Part shown: piece after piece, positions 10,960 through 22,311 of the stretch
Position numbering within the stretch: the stretch's first letter is position 1
How the letters are laid out: every line of letters starts with the position of its first letter
Origin: Rhizomys pruinosus
Taxonomy: Eukaryota > Chordata > Mammalia > Rodentia > Spalacidae
DNA: 64,000 nucleotides
Assembly: GCA_009823505.1 (NCBI GenBank)
Contig: VZQC01009601.1
Span: 847,174-911,173 of the forward strand
Direction of reading: 5' to 3'
Program-made: the position numbers and the translations under genes
Notes under the pieces: model-generated
The model's database searches: none
Seen by the model: only the letters and a program-made list of their open reading frames with translations
Told to the model about the DNA's origin: nothing

Positions 10960-11107
10960 TTTTTTGTCTTTTTGAGATAGGGTCTCCCTGTAGCCCCAGC
11001 TATCCTGGAACTCAATTATGTAGACTAGGCTGGTCTTGAACTCAGAGATTTGCCGGCCTCTGCCTCCCAAATACTGGGATTAAAGGCATGCAACACCATG
11101 CCTGGCT
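10960..11107 (-). mobile_element. B1 SINE
   Basis: On the minus strand the 5' end (GCCAGGCATGGTGTTGCATG) through CTTTAATCCCAGTATTTGGG and the GAGACCCTATCTC-type 3' end are all present. Tail on the plus strand: TTTTTTGTC. It is near full length and moderately diverged. Confidence 0.9.
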
Positions 11108-11178
11108 TTAACTAAAAAATTTTTTTAATTAAAGACCTAAGTAAATGTTTAGATGTCTCATGTTTGTGGGTCAGAAAA

Positions 11179-11321
11179 CTTTTTTTTTTTTTAAGATAGA
11201 GTTTCATATAGTCTAGGCTGGCCTCAAACTCACTATGTTGACAAGAGTATTAAACTCCTACTCCTCCTGCCTCCATCTTCCAAATTTTAGGATTAGTAGT
11301 ATGTACTGTTACATCCAGCTT
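11179..11321 (-). mobile_element. Old B1-related SINE
   Basis: A poly-T lead and TAGTCTAGGCTGGCCTCAAACTCA…CTGCCTCCATCTTCCAAATT…GGATTAGTAGTATG follow B1 order on the minus strand, with heavy divergence and small insertions. Confidence 0.75.
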
Positions 11322-11904
11322 AACAATCTGAGTAAGAGTGACCTCCAGATTTAACGCAATATGTCAGAATCTCAACTGTCTTCTTTTTTTGTTGTTTGCA
11401 GAAATTGCTAATCTGATTAACATTCATTCATATAGAAATACCAGAGACGCAGCCAAGCCTGTTGTCACGCGCCTGTGGCCCCAGCACGAGACTCTATCTA
11501 AAAGAATGGAATAAAATGTGCAAGAGACCCAGAACAAGCACAGGCAGGACATTCCCCAATTTCAGCACTTTTTATAAAGTTACAGAAATCAGGACTGTGG
11601 TGCTGGCATAAAATAGGTGTATTGGTCAATGGAAATGAGTCTGAGACTCCAGAAGTAAACCTATTCACTTATGGTGAGTTTCAAAACTCAGAGGGGAAAG
11701 ACTTGTCCTTTAAAGAATGGTGCTGGGTCAATCAGATGCCTTCATGTAAGAGTGAATCAGACTCCTGCATGGTACCATATGTAAAAAAGCCTTTGGGTTA
11801 AGCATGATAGAAGTCAGTATAGAATGATAGAATGTCAGTATTCTCGGGCAACCTGTATCAAGCAGAATGTCAATATAACAGCACATCATAATGCCCTTCA
11901 GTAG

Positions 11905-12230
11905 TATTGCTACATGTGGTTGTAACAACACCAGCATAGTGCCCTGTGGTGTGTGCTGATTTAACTAATGGTGTAGATTCTTTGTATCTCACTTTTTAAA
12001 AAGTCTAGTGAGGCCAGGTGTGGTGGCACACACCTTTAATCCTAGCACTCGGGAGGCAGAGGCAGGCAGATCTTTGTGAGTTCAAGGCCAGACTGGTCTA
12101 CAGAGTAGAGTGAGTTCCAGGACAGATGGGGCTACAGGGAAACCCTGTCTCAAAAAGACAACAACAACAAAAAAAAAGTCTAGTGAGGTGCTGTGAATTT
12201 ACTCACTTAGGAGCTAAAACAATACTGTTA
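11905..12230. repeat. Copy 1 of a dispersed segment, interrupted by a B1
   Basis: About 120 bp outside the B1 (TTGTAACAACACCAGCATAG…GTGTGCTGATTTAACT…ATCTCACTTTTT.AAAGTCTAGTGAGGTGCT) align with 12965-13280. Each copy contains its own B1 at a different site and in the opposite orientation. The family is not identified; it may be part of an LTR or other old transposon. Confidence 0.7.
12014..12176 (+). mobile_element. B1 SINE, full length, 13-bp TSD
   Basis: It begins GCCAGGTGTGGTGGCACACA and runs through GGAGGCAGAGGCAGGCAGAT to AAACCCTGTCTCAAAAAG plus an A-rich tail. The direct repeat AAGTCTAGTGAGG flanks it (12001-12013 and from about 12177). Confidence 0.93.
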
Positions 12231-12611
12231 GAAGACAGGGTACTCGTATTCTTCACCTTTGATTAGGCAGTAGTTTTGGAGATATGATACTAACAAGCAA
12301 CCAGAGAGAGAAAGGATAATTAATTAACACTTTAAAAATTGTATACAGAGAGTACTTACTACTACGAAGGTGAAATGTCAGCACACAGAGCAGATGGAAT
12401 ATGTTTCTGATGAGTGTTTAATCTCCAGAAAAGATCTGTGATAACTCAACAATAAAAAGACAAACGACCCAATTTGTAAAATGAGCAGAGGGTTCAAAGA
12501 GCTGTCTCTGCCAGGAAGGTAAAGGAAGGCCAGTAAATGCATGAAAAGACATTTCAGGTCATTGTCAAGAGTGCGCAAACCAAGGTAGAGTTAGTAAGCA
12601 CTAAGTGTGCA

Positions 12612-12964
12612 AGTCAGTTTTCATCACTGGGGTGAAACACCTGACATACACAGCTGAAAAGGAGGAGAGGTTTGTTCTGCCTGGTGTTCCAGAGGATCTC
12701 AGTCCATGGCTGGCTGTCTGGGTGTTTCAGAGGATCTCAGTCCATGGCTGGCTCTCTTCTTTCTGGGCTGCTGGTGACGGTTAGGGAGCAAAACAGCTCA
12801 CCTCATGTCAGACAGGGAACAGAGACAGACAGGGCTGGGGACAAGAATATCTTCCCAGGGCACATCACCAGTGACCTATCCTTCCAGCCCAGCCCTGTCC
12901 TGGCTTCTCATCACATCCCAGTAGTGCCTTCCTGTGGGGGACTCTACCACCTGTCATGCGGCAG
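12612..12964 (+). mobile_element. Old rodent dispersed repeat (LTR-like/RMER-type), partial
   Basis: TTTTCATCACTGGGGTGAAACACCTGACA … TTTCAGAGGATCTCAGTCCATGG … CTCACCTCATG … GAGACAGACAGGGCTGGGGACAAGA … CACCAGTGACCTA resembles in order a common rodent dispersed repeat also seen, in a related form, at 39185. Inside it a 38-bp stretch around AGAGGATCTCAGTCCATGG is tandemly duplicated (12691 and 12729). The exact family name is uncertain. Confidence 0.6.
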
Positions 12965-13027
12965 CATTTGTACAGGTGATTGTAATAATACCAGCTTATT
13001 CCCTTGGGATGTGTGCTGGTTAACTGT

Positions 13028-13065
<38 letters not shown>

Positions 13066-13280
13066 AGACAAGAGAGTCTCCCTGTAGCTCTTGTCTTAAT
13101 CCTGGAACTTATCTTTTGAAGGACCAGGCTGTCCTTGAACTACTCAAATATCCACCTGTCTCTGCCTCCCAAAGTGCTAGGATTAAAGGCGTGCGCCACC
13201 ATGCCCGCCCGGCTAACTGTTGATTCTTATCTCACTTTTTTCAAAGTCCAGTGAGGTGCTTTTCATCTTACTCAGGCTGT
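12965..13280. repeat. Copy 2 of the dispersed segment, interrupted by a B1
   Basis: TTGTAATAATACCAGCTTAT…GTGTGCTGGTTAACTGTTGATT…ATCTCACTTTTTTCAAAGTCCAGTGAGGTGCT matches 11905-12230 outside the SINEs. It directly follows the old repeat at 12612 and may be its 3' part. Confidence 0.7.
13033..13213 (-). mobile_element. B1 SINE with ~32-nt poly-T lead and 12-bp TSD
   Basis: The plus strand starts with an uninterrupted T run (13031-13064), the reverse of a long, hence young, A tail, then GAGACAAGAGAGTCTCCC and ends GGCGTGCGCCACCATGCCC. The direct repeat TAACTGTTGATT flanks it (13021-13032 and 13214-13225). It contains a small insertion (GTCTTAATCC…TTATCTTTTGAAGGA). Confidence 0.92.
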
Positions 13281-14395
13281 CCTTCTGTGTCAGCCACAAC
13301 CATAACAGTTTATACTTTAGTGAAAAAAAATAGTTACAAGCTGTTCTTTCAAGAATTTTGGAAGTTGTTTAAAGGAGACAGTTGGGGAGGACGGATGGCA
13401 TGGTGATAGAAAGCAGGTGGCTTGCAGTTTCAGTGAATCGGTCCCGTGTTTCATTTCTGTCAGCCCTGCATACTGAAGGCAGGTAGTAACAGGACCTGTG
13501 GACGACAGACTGTCACCTGCCCTGGGCGATGCTTGAGAATGTGCAGTTAATTAACTTGTGAAATTCCTTCTCACCAGTACAGGGCAGAGGCAGTGGCTGC
13601 ACAGTCCCAAGTTGAGGGTTCTTACTGTCTTTATGAACTTGGCTCCGTCACCGTGGAGCACAGGCCTCAGTGAGACACAGGTCCTGGATGCAGGGCTCAC
13701 TCTGGCCTCTTTCATTGGCAGCGTAACTGTTGCTCTTGTTCATACAAGCTGGGGGCTCTTTCACCAGGACAATTAGAACATGAGTTTGCTGGGAAGTTTG
13801 CTGGAGAAGAGGCTGTGAAGGCCCTAGAGGGCTCAAGGGGCAGGGTGTATGGTGGACACTAGGCCCTAGCTGTGACCAGGAGGCCCAGCTGTCTGGGCAG
13901 GGGTTGGCAGTAATGTCTAAGCCACGGCTCTGCCAAGCATCAACATAGAGCAAACAGTAGGAAACACCCACCTGCTTAGTCGTCAGAGAAGTTGTGTTGA
14001 TAAAGTTTAATTTGGACAAACATTCAGAGATGCAGATGCTTGTGTCGGAAGTGCACGTGATGCCAAGAGACATGCAGGGAAGGACGAGCAGCTCCAGAAG
14101 CTCCCTTACTGCCTCTCCTGTCCGCAGCCCAGCAGCCCACCCAGTGTGGCAGGACATCGAAGAGGAAATTGGCAGGCCCCCCTGACACCAGGCCTTCTGC
14201 CTGGCCTGGCCCTGTTTGTGCTGAGTTAGTCCTCAAGGACAAGGGTGCTCTGCCTGGTGCCTAGAGACAGATGGAACCTTGTGTCTTAAGCCTTGCTGTG
14301 TGGATGGGTGTGAAGGTGGCAGGCTGGTTCTCTCTTGCCTCCGCCCCGCATGCGGCTTCCCCTGTGTGCTTGGGTGTGTGTTTTGGGTGATCGCC
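13281..14395. other. Unassigned unique sequence
   Basis: A minus-strand open frame of 169 codons (13648-14157) crosses this stretch, but it has no recognisable domain and its flanks show no gene structure. No repeat was recognised. Confidence 0.4.
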
Positions 14396-14747
14396 ACTCT
14401 TTGAGGTTCCTTCCCTTGGGGCATTACTGTCCCTCCTGCATCAGGGACAGAGTCCGGCCATCTACTGTCAGTTGCTCTTTCTGGTTCTTTGGGGTTCCTT
14501 CCCTAGGGGCATTACTGTCCCTCCCGAATCAGGGACAGAGTCCGGCCATCTACTGTTAGTTGTTCTTTCTGGTTCTTTGGGGTTCCTTCCCTAGGGGCAT
14601 TACTGTCCCTCCTGAATCAGGGACAGAGTCCAGCCATCTAACTGTCAGTCGCTCTTTCTGGCTCTTTGGGCTTCCTTCCCTCAGGGCATTACTGTCCCTC
14701 CCGAATCAGGGACAGAGTCCGGCCATCTACTGTCAGTTGCTTTGTCT
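14396..14747. repeat. Minisatellite, 88-bp unit, 4 copies
   Basis: GCATTACTGTCCCTCC is found at 14421, 14509, 14597 and 14686. Units contain ATCAGGGACAGAGTCCGGCC and TTTGGGGTTCCTTCCCTAGG. They differ by a few substitutions and a 1-bp insertion. Because 88 is not a multiple of three, the overlapping open frames here are out of phase between units. Confidence 0.93.
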
Positions 14748-15562
14748 GGTTTTCCTTGCAGGTCTTTGTTGGCCACTCCCTTGCAACTCATTCTGGGCTG
14801 GATGTTCATGACCATGTGGAGACAAAAGCATCAGCCCTTTTCTGGCATGTGGACCACACCTCTGTGATTGCCCCATGGTGGCTTGCCTCTTGGGTGCTGT
14901 TCTTTGCAAAGGTCCCTTGCTCTCCTGGCCACAGAAGTCCTTGGCTCCTGCGCCTTGAGGGAAAACGTGTGCTTCGGGATTCTAGTCTGACCTTGTTGCT
15001 TGCTTTTCATTTATTCTTATTTGGTTAGAAGAGTATGACCTTTCCGTGATTCATCTGCATATTCCCATTGAACCATTACATCCTTGCACTGCAATAGACT
15101 CGCTCTTGATAGGCAAGCTTGCATTCTGAAGTCTGCTTTGCGGATCTTTTCTCCCTATGTAATCAGAGTTAACAACTGAGTTGGGCTTATTAGGAGTGTA
15201 TCCACCTTGTGCCCGCAGAGTCCCGAAGGAGCTGGAGGTCCTGAAGGAGCTGCTCTTGTAGAGAGGCTGCCAGTCTGCCATTTACCAGAAAGGTTTTCTG
15301 CTTGTTAGCACAGGCTTGCCAGGGTCTCTATACATGAATTTTTTGAACTGAGGTGAGGAGAAGGATGCATACCTGATGGATGTTTTCACGCAGTGGAAGA
15401 CACGGCTGCTGTTCAGAGCTCTGGTGCTCCCAGTGCCCTGTGAGGGCTTCCAGCTGTGCAGTGGTGTGTCTTGATGCATGTTTTAGCGTATGGTGGCAAT
15501 CAGAGTGACACTGCAGGTGTCTGACATAACACAGGCGTGGCCCAGGAGGCTGCCTTGATGCC
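14748..15562. other. Unassigned sequence with consecutive minus-strand open frames
   Basis: Two minus-strand open frames (15479-15282 and 15281-15051) lie in the same frame and are separated only by one stop codon. The second encodes a Ser-rich start (…YKSSSFRTSSSFGTLRA…). No known protein was recognised. A decayed retroposed gene is conceivable but unsupported. Confidence 0.3.
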
Positions 15563-15725
15563 AGTCCTCTGAAGTGGTGGTGCATGTCCACTGATTGCTT
15601 CCCCCCACCCCCAGGCTGGACGTGGGGGCTGCTGGGCTGCTGGGCTCTCAGTCCTCTGAAGTGGTGGTGCATGTCCACTGATTCTTCCCTCTCAGGCTGG
15701 AGGTGGGGGCTGCTGGGCTGCCGGT
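15563..15725. repeat. Tandem duplication, 87-bp unit, ~1.9 copies
   Basis: AGTCCTCTGAAGTGGTGGTG starts at 15563 and 15650. Both units contain GGCTGGACGTGGGGGCTGCT or its GGAGGTGG variant. The copies differ by a few substitutions and an indel in the C-rich spacer. Confidence 0.88.
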
Positions 15726-16500
15726 CTCTCAACACGCTTTCACCCGAGTCTGAGGTTGAGCTCCCATTTCACCATTTCCTGGCTAGCAGGACAGGGAGGA
15801 GGAAGAGAATGACAAGCAGCTTCATTCGAAGGACCTGGCGGTGCACGCCACCTCTGCTCATAGCCATTGTAGCTCAGGAGGCCCAGGTCAGTTGGGTCTG
15901 TGCCAGAGGAGCCCAGAGCCTCGCACACAGGTAGCAGGCCAAGGGTGCAATTCTGTTCCTAAAGGGACAGAGGGGACACTTGGCAAGCTCTACCGGTGGC
16001 CTTGCTCTTTTCAAGGCTATTTATAAAAATTTAAGCTATTAAAGTATTATAAACTAAACTTATTATAAACTAAAACAAGATTAGAATATCTCCCTTACAA
16101 GTTTTTATGAAGACATGGATGCATGTCTGAAAATAGACCCCATCCATGTTTTTAGTTTATTTCTCTTACTTGAACACAGCTCTTATTTATAATCATGATG
16201 TTTCTGTGTAGTAATCGCACGGTGCTATACACACTGCTCACTCTCTGCCCTTGCATCTGCACTGCCCAGCTGCCTCCTGGGCTTGGTCCACACACTGTGG
16301 CCCTTGCCATGTGCTGTTGGGTGGAAGCCATGTACACATTCTGTGTGTGCTTAAGAAAGGGGCTTTCACAGAGAGTTGGCCAGAAGAGCCCATGGGACCT
16401 TCACAGAGTGTGTCCAGAATAGCTGTTGTATGTAGTGTCACCTTATATCACAAGCTGAATTCTTTGTTTTGGCACAGTTGTTTCAGTGTGAGCAGATATT
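15726..16500. other. Unassigned unique sequence
   Basis: No recognised repeat. The 16020-16100 part is AT-rich with an internal near-duplication (TATTATAAACTAAACTTATTATAAACTAAA). Confidence 0.4.
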
Positions 16501-16537
16501 TTTATTTTATTATTTTTTTAATTTTTTAATATAATTT

Positions 16538-16712
16538 GTGTGTGTGTGTGTGTGTGTGTGTAGGCATTCATGTGCCATGGAACACATGTACAGGTTAGAG
16601 GACATCTTGCAGGAATTGGTTCTTTTCAAGCTATGGGTTCCAGGGATCAAATTTGGGCCATCAGACTTAGCAGCAAGCTCCTTTACCCTCTGGGCCATCT
16701 TGCCAGCCCCGA
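16538..16712 (-). mobile_element. (TG)n plus tRNA-derived SINE (B3/B4-like)
   Basis: A TG run at 16539-16561 is followed by GGTTAGAGGACATCTTGCAGG…GGTTCCAGGGATCAAATTTGGG…CTTTACCCTCTGGGCCATCTTGCCAGCCCC, the reverse of an old tRNA-derived SINE whose tail is a CA repeat. Subfamily uncertain. Confidence 0.7.
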
Positions 16713-17220
16713 TTTCATTTTTTTGAGACAAGATTTTACTTTGCCTCACATTCCAGATCAGCTGGACTATATCTCAAGAGCCTGTCTCAATAAACAAAAG
16801 CAAGCAAGCAAGTTTGACATAAAACAAATAGTGCAGTCAACTCTTTTCAAGAGACAGTTAACAGCCCAAGATCCACACCTGCTTGTAGAGCCACGCCATC
16901 TTCTCATCTGTGGTAGCAGTTTAGCAATCCCAGGTTCCTCAGCTGGACCAGAAGTCCATTCCCTTACAACACTGAATATCACAGTGAAAGAAGCTCATGG
17001 GCTGGCCATCCATCAGTCCACCCACTGGCCTACAGAGCCTGGGGCAGGACCCAGCCTGTGCCCTGTCCCAGAGGAAATTCCAGTTCAGAATGGCACACAC
17101 CAAGGACGTAACAAGTGTCAGGTTGTTCTCATACAGTTTGTAATGTCTAGTGACAATACTGCTTTAAGATATATTTTAGGTCTTTATATTTACACACATA
17201 TTTCTAGGAATGAAGAAATG
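16713..17220. other. Unassigned sequence
   Basis: An open frame of about 235 codons on the plus strand begins in the SINE and runs to 17277. It has no recognisable domain. I do not regard it as a gene. Confidence 0.4.
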
Positions 17221-17235
17221 CAGTGTGCTGTATTT

Positions 17236-17401
17236 TTTTTTTTACCTTTTTCTAACTTTATTTTTTTATTTTTTTAAGGTGTGCATCACCATACCTGGCT
17301 TAAAGGTGGGTCTTAGCCGCCATGTGGGTGCTGGGAATCGAACCCAGGTTCTCTGGAAGAGCAGTTGGAGCTCTTAACCGCAGAGCCATCTCTCCAGCCC
17401 C
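17236..17401 (-). mobile_element. Chimeric SINE: B2 head fused to B1 head, 15-bp TSD
   Basis: Read on the minus strand, the inserted unit begins with a B2 5' half (GGGGCTGGAGAGATGGCTCT…GGTTCGATTCCCAGCACCCACATGGCGGCTAAGA), then switches to the first ~25 nt of B1 (GCCAGGTATGGTGATGCACACC) and ends in an A/T-rich tail. The whole unit is bounded by the direct repeat CAGTGTGCTGTATTT (17221-17235 and 17402-17416), so the fusion was inserted in one event. It probably arose by template switching between two SINE RNAs during reverse transcription. Confidence 0.8.
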
Positions 17402-17614
17402 CAGTGTGCTGTATTTAATACTAAATTTAAAATAACTTATTAGTTCCATTTTTCACATTTAGTTCCATTTAGCACATGATTAACCAGTGCTAATGGCACA
17501 AGTCCCTGGTTCCAGTTAGAAATACACAAAGCATCAATAAAAAAACAAAAAAGGAAAAAAAAAAATGTAGAGAGCCACGTGCAAAAAGAAAAAAAGAAAA
17601 GAAAGGGAAAGTGG

Positions 17615-17870
17615 ATCGGAGATCTGCCAAGACCTCCTGAAGCGCAGGTAGATAGGTAGGAGCTGGATGCTTCAGCAAGGTGGATTGTTGTTTGACTTAA
17701 TCTAGTTAATCTACTTGTCTTTGGCTTAACTGGCTTTTGTGGCGTGGGGGTGCCTTCCAGCTGGTATAAAAGGTGGGGTTGTGTGAGTCTTGAGATTGGA
17801 GATCTCCCAAGACCTCCTGAAGTGCAGGTACCGTGGTGCGGGCTAAAGAGCACTGGGATTACGAAGGCAT
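17615..17870 (+). promoter_or_regulatory. L1 5'UTR, two monomer-like units
   Basis: The segment GGAGATCTgCCAAGACCTCC near 17618 recurs as GGAGATCTCCCAAGACCTCC near 17800, a spacing of about 180 bp, as in monomeric rodent L1 promoters. Between them GGTATAAAAGGTGGGG (17763) is TATA-like. The L1 at 41712 starts with the same motif (GGAGATTGGGCATTTCCCAAGACC). Promoter activity is inferred from position only. Confidence 0.65.
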
Positions 17871-18436
17871 CTGAAGACACTATGAAAATATCAAACCTCC
17901 ACATCATAGGAATAGAGGAAGGAGAAGAATCCCAAGAGAATGGTATTGATAAGATCTTCAACAGAATAATAGATGAAAATTTCCCCAAACTAAAAAAAGA
18001 CAAACCAATACAAATACAAGAAGCACAGAGAACTCCAAACAGACAAGATCAGAAAAGAAACTCTCCACGCCACATCAGAGTTAAAATGCTAGACACCCAA
18101 AACAAAGACAAAATCCTTAAAGCCACAAGAGCAAAACAAGTGACCTATAAGGGGAAACCTATCAGAATTAAAACTGACTTCTCAATGCAAACTATGAAAG
18201 CAAGAAGAATGTGGAGCAAAGCATTCCCAGTGTTAAAGGACAGTAGATGCCAACCCAGGTTACTATACCCAGCAAAAATGTCAATTGTAGTTGGAGAGAG
18301 AAAACCCTTCCATGACATAAACAAGATGAAAGAATACATGTCCAGAAAACCAACCCTTCAGAGAATACTTGAAGCAATTCAAAGGACAGAAGAAAGGAGC
18401 AACCATCCCCAGGCACCTAGAAAGAGAAATCAATAA
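17868..18436 (+). pseudogene. L1 ORF1 remnant, N-terminal part deleted
   Basis: L1 ORF1p is the RNA-binding chaperone of the L1 RNP, with coiled coil, RRM and C-terminal domain in order. Here only the RRM (…SNLHIIGIEEG…IFNRIIDENFPKL…) and C-terminal domain (…TYKGKPIRIKTDFS…CQPRLLYPAKMS…) remain. The sequence jumps from the ORF1 start region (ACGAAGGCATCTGAAG, with ACG where copy 2 has ATG) directly to ACACTATGAAAATATC. Compared with copy 2, about 640 bp between 41978 and 42617 are missing, which would hold the coiled coil. The frame stays open across the junction, but without a coiled coil trimerisation should fail. Confidence 0.85.
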
Positions 18437-18477
18437 AAGCATAACTGCAGAAGCAAAAACCTAAACCAAAACCGCAA

Positions 18478-21400
18478 ATGGATAATAAGGCAAAAGGAAG
18501 CAACACAAACCTATCAGTCATAACCTTAAATATTAATGGACTAAATTCCCCAATCAAAAGACATAGACTGGGAGACTGGATTAGGAAACAGAATCCATCG
18601 ATATGCTGTCTACAAGAAACACATCTTACCTTCAAGGACAGGCACCACCTTAAAGTGAAGGGATGGAAAAAAATATTCCAAGCAAATGGTACCAAAAAGA
18701 AAGCAGGTGTTGCTATTTTAATATCAGACAAAATAGACTTCAAAGTAAAAGAAATCAGAAGAGACAAAGAAGGCCATTACATTTTTATCAAAGGAACAAT
18801 TCACCAAGAAGATTTCACAATTATGAATATATATGCCCCAAATTCTGGTGCACCAAACTTTATAAAGACAATTCTCCAGGACCACAAGTCACAGACTAAC
18901 CCCAGCACACTCATAGTGGGAGATTTCAATACCCCACTGAGTCCTTTGGATAGGTCAACAGGACAAAAAATAAACAGAGAGACATCTGAACTGAACGATA
19001 TGATACACCAAATGGACCTCATAGACCTCTACCGAACATTCCATCCTAATACCAGAGAATACACTTTCTACTCAGCACCCCACGGAACATTCTCCAAAAT
19101 CGACCACATCCTGGGACACAGAAGAAACCTCTACAAATACAAAAAGATTGAAATAATTTCATGCATCCTGTCAGACCACAGTGCAATGAAGCTCAACATC
19201 AACACCAGGACAAGCCCTCCTGCCTACAAGAACACATGGAGACTAAACAACACACTCTTGAATAATGAATGGGTCAAGGAAGAGATAAAGAAAGAAATAA
19301 AAACATTCCTGGAACTGAATGACAATGACAATACAACACAACAAAACTTATGGGATACCTTAAAAGCAGTCCTAAGAGGGAAATTTATAGCCCTGGGTGC
19401 CTACATTAGAAAAACAGAAAGAGCACAAGTGAATGATCTAACACTACAGCTAAAAGCACTTGAGAGGCAACAACAGATGAACCCTAAACGCAACAGACAG
19501 GAAGAAATAACAAAAATCAGAGCAGAAATCAATGAAATAGAAACAAAGAAAACAATACAAAAAATCAATGAAGCCAAAAGTTGGTTCTTTGAAAGAATAA
19601 ACAAGATAGACAGACCTCTAGCCCAGTTAACAAAAAGAAAGAAGGAACAACTCCAAATCAATACAATCTGTGATGAAAAGGGAAATATCACAACGGACAA
19701 GGAAAAGATCAAGAAAATTATATGGGAATATTACAAGAACCTATATTCTACCAAGTTTGAAAATCTAGAAGAAATGGATGAATATCTGAAATCTTGGGAA
19801 TCACCAAAGCTTGGCCAAGAGGAGACCAGCAGCTTAAACAGACCCATAACATATGAAGAAATAGAGGATGTAGTAAGAAGCCTCCCAACTAAAAAAAGCC
19901 CAGGCCCAGACGGTTTCACAGCAGAATTCTATAAAACATTTCAAAAAGACCTACAACCATTATTTCTGAAACTGTTTAGAAGTATACAATCAGAGGGAAC
20001 TCTCCCAAATTCCTTCTATGAAGCCAACATCACTCTATTACCAAAACCAGGCAAAGATACAACTAAAAAGGAGAATTATAGACCCATCTCCCTCATGAAC
20101 ACAGATGCCAAAATTCTAAACAGAATACTGGCAAATCGCATACAGACCCACATCAAGAAGATCATCCATCATGACCAAGTTGGATTCATACCAGAGATGC
20201 AGGGATGGTTCAACATACGAAAATCAATAAACATCATCAAACACATAAACGGAATCAAAGACAAAAACCACACCATCATCTCAATTGATGCTGAAAAAGC
20301 CTTTGACAAAATCCAGCATCCCTTCATGCTTAAAGTCCTAGAAGGAATTGGATTGGAGGGATCATTCCTCAATGTAATCAAAGCCATATACAGGAAACCC
20401 ACAGCCAATATCATCCTAAATGGGGAAATGACAGAAACATTCCCTTTAAAGGTAGGAACTCGGCAAGGCTGCCCCCTATCACCACTCCTCTTCAATATAG
20501 TGCTTGAAACACTTGCTAGAGCAATAAGGCAAGAAAAGGATATTAAAGGAGTACTAATTGGAAAAGAGGAAGTCAAACTATCCCTATTTGCTGATGATAT
20601 GATTGTTTACTTAAGGGATGCAAAAAACTCCACCAGAAAACTCCTAGAAACGATTAACAGCTTCAGCAAAGTGGCAGGATACAAAATTAACCTTAGAAAA
20701 TCAATGGCCTTTCTTTACACCAAGAACAAGCAACTGGAGAAAGAATTCAAAGAGACCTTCCCACTCACAATAGCCTCAAAAACAATAAGATACCTAGGAA
20801 CAAACCTAACCAAAGACACCAAAGACCTCTACAACAAAAATTTTAAACCCTTAAAGAAAGAAATTGAAGAAGACCTCAGAAGATGGAAAAACCTCCCATG
20901 CTCATGGATTGGGAAAATTAACATTGTAAAAATGTCCATTTTACCAAAACTCTTGTATAGATTTAATGCAATCCCAATCAAAATCCCCAAGAGTTTCTTC
21001 ACAGGCTTGGAAACAAAAGTTCTTAAATTCATTTGGAAAAACAAAAGACCCCGAATAGCCAAATCAATCCTGAGTGAAAAGAGCTACACAGGAGGGATCT
21101 CTATACCAGATTTTAAACTATACTACAGGGCTATAGTCATAAAAACAGCCTGGTACTGGCACAAAAACAGACCTGTTGACCAATGGAACAAAACCGAAGA
21201 TCCAAATCTGAGCACATACAATTTCAGCCATCTCATATTTGACAAGGGGGCCAAGAAACCACAATGGAGAAAAGACAGCATCTTCAGCAAGTGGTGTTGG
21301 CAAAACTGGATCACCACTTGTAGAAGAATGAAATTAAACCCCTACCTCTCACCCTGTACAAAAGTCAACTCCAGATGGATTAAAGACCTCAACGTGAAAC

Positions 21401-22311
21401 CCCAAACTCTGAAGGTGATAGAAGAAAAAGTTGGCAGCAGACTACAAGACATAGGCGTAGGAAAAGACTTCCTAAATCAGACAGCAGCTGCACAAGAATT
21501 AAGGTCGACAATTGACAAATGGGACCTCATCAAACTCAAAAGCTTCTGTACATCAAAAGAAACAATCAAGGAAGTGAAGAGAAATCCCACAGAGTGGGAG
21601 GAAACCTTCACTGCAGATACATCTGACAAAGCATTGATTTCCAGAATATATAAACTACTCAAAAAACAAAGAAAAAAGAAAACAAACGACCCGCTCAATA
21701 GATGGAGCAAAGAACTGAACAGAGACTTCACAAGCGAGGAATTAGAGATGTCTGAGAAACACCTCAAGAACTGCTCAACATCACTAATCATTAAGGAAAT
21801 GCAAATCAAAACCACTTTAAGATATCATCTTACTCCAGTAAGACTGGCTAGGATCAAGAAAACAAATGATACCAAGTGCTGGAGAGGTTGTGGGGAAAGG
21901 GGAACACTCATCCACTGCTGGTGGGAATGTAAACTCGTACAGCCACTATGGAAAGCAGTGTGGAGAACCCTTGGAAGACTTGGAATGAACTTGCCACCCG
22001 ACCCAGCCATACCACTCCTGGGCATGTACCCTCAAGACTTACGCCACCACAGAGATACATGCACGGCCATGTTTATTTCAGCTCTCTTCACAATAGCAAG
22101 GAGCTGGAACCAACCCAAATGCCCCTCAACTGACGAATGGATAGAGAAAATGTGGTACATCTACACAATGGAGTTCTATGAAGCAGTAAAGAAAGTTGAC
22201 ATCATGAGCTTTGCAGGAAAATGGCTAGAGCTAGAAGACATCATGCTGAGTGAAGTAACACAGTCCCAGAAAAACAAACGACGAATGGTATCCCTCATCT
22301 GTGGATGCTAG
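18478..22311 (+). CDS. L1 ORF2: endonuclease / reverse transcriptase, 1277 aa, intact
   Basis: ORF2p nicks target DNA and reverse-transcribes L1 RNA in place. The frame is uninterrupted for 1277 codons, close to the ~1280 of mouse L1. The N-terminal APE-type endonuclease has N18 (LNINGLN), E47 (QETHLT), Y119 (NIYAPN), D149 and N151 (VGDFNTPLS), D209 (KIDHIL) and H234 (SDH), matching human catalytic residues with a constant +4 offset. The reverse transcriptase has D604 ([10 protein letters not shown]) and the FADD box with D706/D707. The C-terminal Cys-rich motif C1134-x3-C1138-x7-H1146-x4-C1151 is complete. The start follows the ORF1 stop by about 40 bp, the usual L1 layout. No inactivating change is visible; activity is inferred, not shown. 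Confidence 0.95.
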   Translation: MDNKAKGSNTNLSVITLNINGLNSPIKRHRLGDWIRKQNPSICCLQETHLTFKDRHHLKVKGWKKIFQANGTKKKAGVAILISDKIDFKVKEIRRDKEGHYIFIKGTIHQEDFTIMNIYAPNSGAPNFIKTILQDHKSQTNPSTLIVGDFNTPLSPLDRSTGQKINRETSELNDMIHQMDLIDLYRTFHPNTREYTFYSAPHGTFSKIDHILGHRRNLYKYKKIEIISCILSDHSAMKLNINTRTSPPAYKNTWRLNNTLLNNEWVKEEIKKEIKTFLELNDNDNTTQQNLWDTLKAVLRGKFIALGAYIRKTERAQVNDLTLQLKALERQQQMNPKRNRQEEITKIRAEINEIETKKTIQKINEAKSWFFERINKIDRPLAQLTKRKKEQLQINTICDEKGNITTDKEKIKKIIWEYYKNLYSTKFENLEEMDEYLKSWESPKLGQEETSSLNRPITYEEIEDVVRSLPTKKSPGPDGFTAEFYKTFQKDLQPLFLKLFRSIQSEGTLPNSFYEANITLLPKPGKDTTKKENYRPISLMNTDAKILNRILANRIQTHIKKIIHHDQVGFIPEMQGWFNIRKSINIIKHINGIKDKNHTIISIDAEKAFDKIQHPFMLKVLEGIGLEGSFLNVIKAIYRKPTANIILNGEMTETFPLKVGTRQGCPLSPLLFNIVLETLARAIRQEKDIKGVLIGKEEVKLSLFADDMIVYLRDAKNSTRKLLETINSFSKVAGYKINLRKSMAFLYTKNKQLEKEFKETFPLTIASKTIRYLGTNLTKDTKDLYNKNFKPLKKEIEEDLRRWKNLPCSWIGKINIVKMSILPKLLYRFNAIPIKIPKSFFTGLETKVLKFIWKNKRPRIAKSILSEKSYTGGISIPDFKLYYRAIVIKTAWYWHKNRPVDQWNKTEDPNLSTYNFSHLIFDKGAKKPQWRKDSIFSKWCWQNWITTCRRMKLNPYLSPCTKVNSRWIKDLNVKPQTLKVIEEKVGSRLQDIGVGKDFLNQTAAAQELRSTIDKWDLIKLKSFCTSKETIKEVKRNPTEWEETFTADTSDKALISRIYKLLKKQRKKKTNDPLNRWSKELNRDFTSEELEMSEKHLKNCSTSLIIKEMQIKTTLRYHLTPVRLARIKKTNDTKCWRGCGERGTLIHCWWECKLVQPLWKAVWRTLGRLGMNLPPDPAIPLLGMYPQDLRHHRDTCTAMFISALFTIARSWNQPKCPSTDEWIEKMWYIYTMEFYEAVKKVDIMSFAGKWLELEDIMLSEVTQSQKNKRRMVSLICGC

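Noticed and set aside
13648..14157. 169-codon minus-strand frame
   Set aside because: No recognisable motif, overlaps other short frames, no gene structure around it.
16570..17277. 235-codon plus-strand open frame
   Set aside because: Begins inside a SINE, has no domain and no plausible promoter or splice context.
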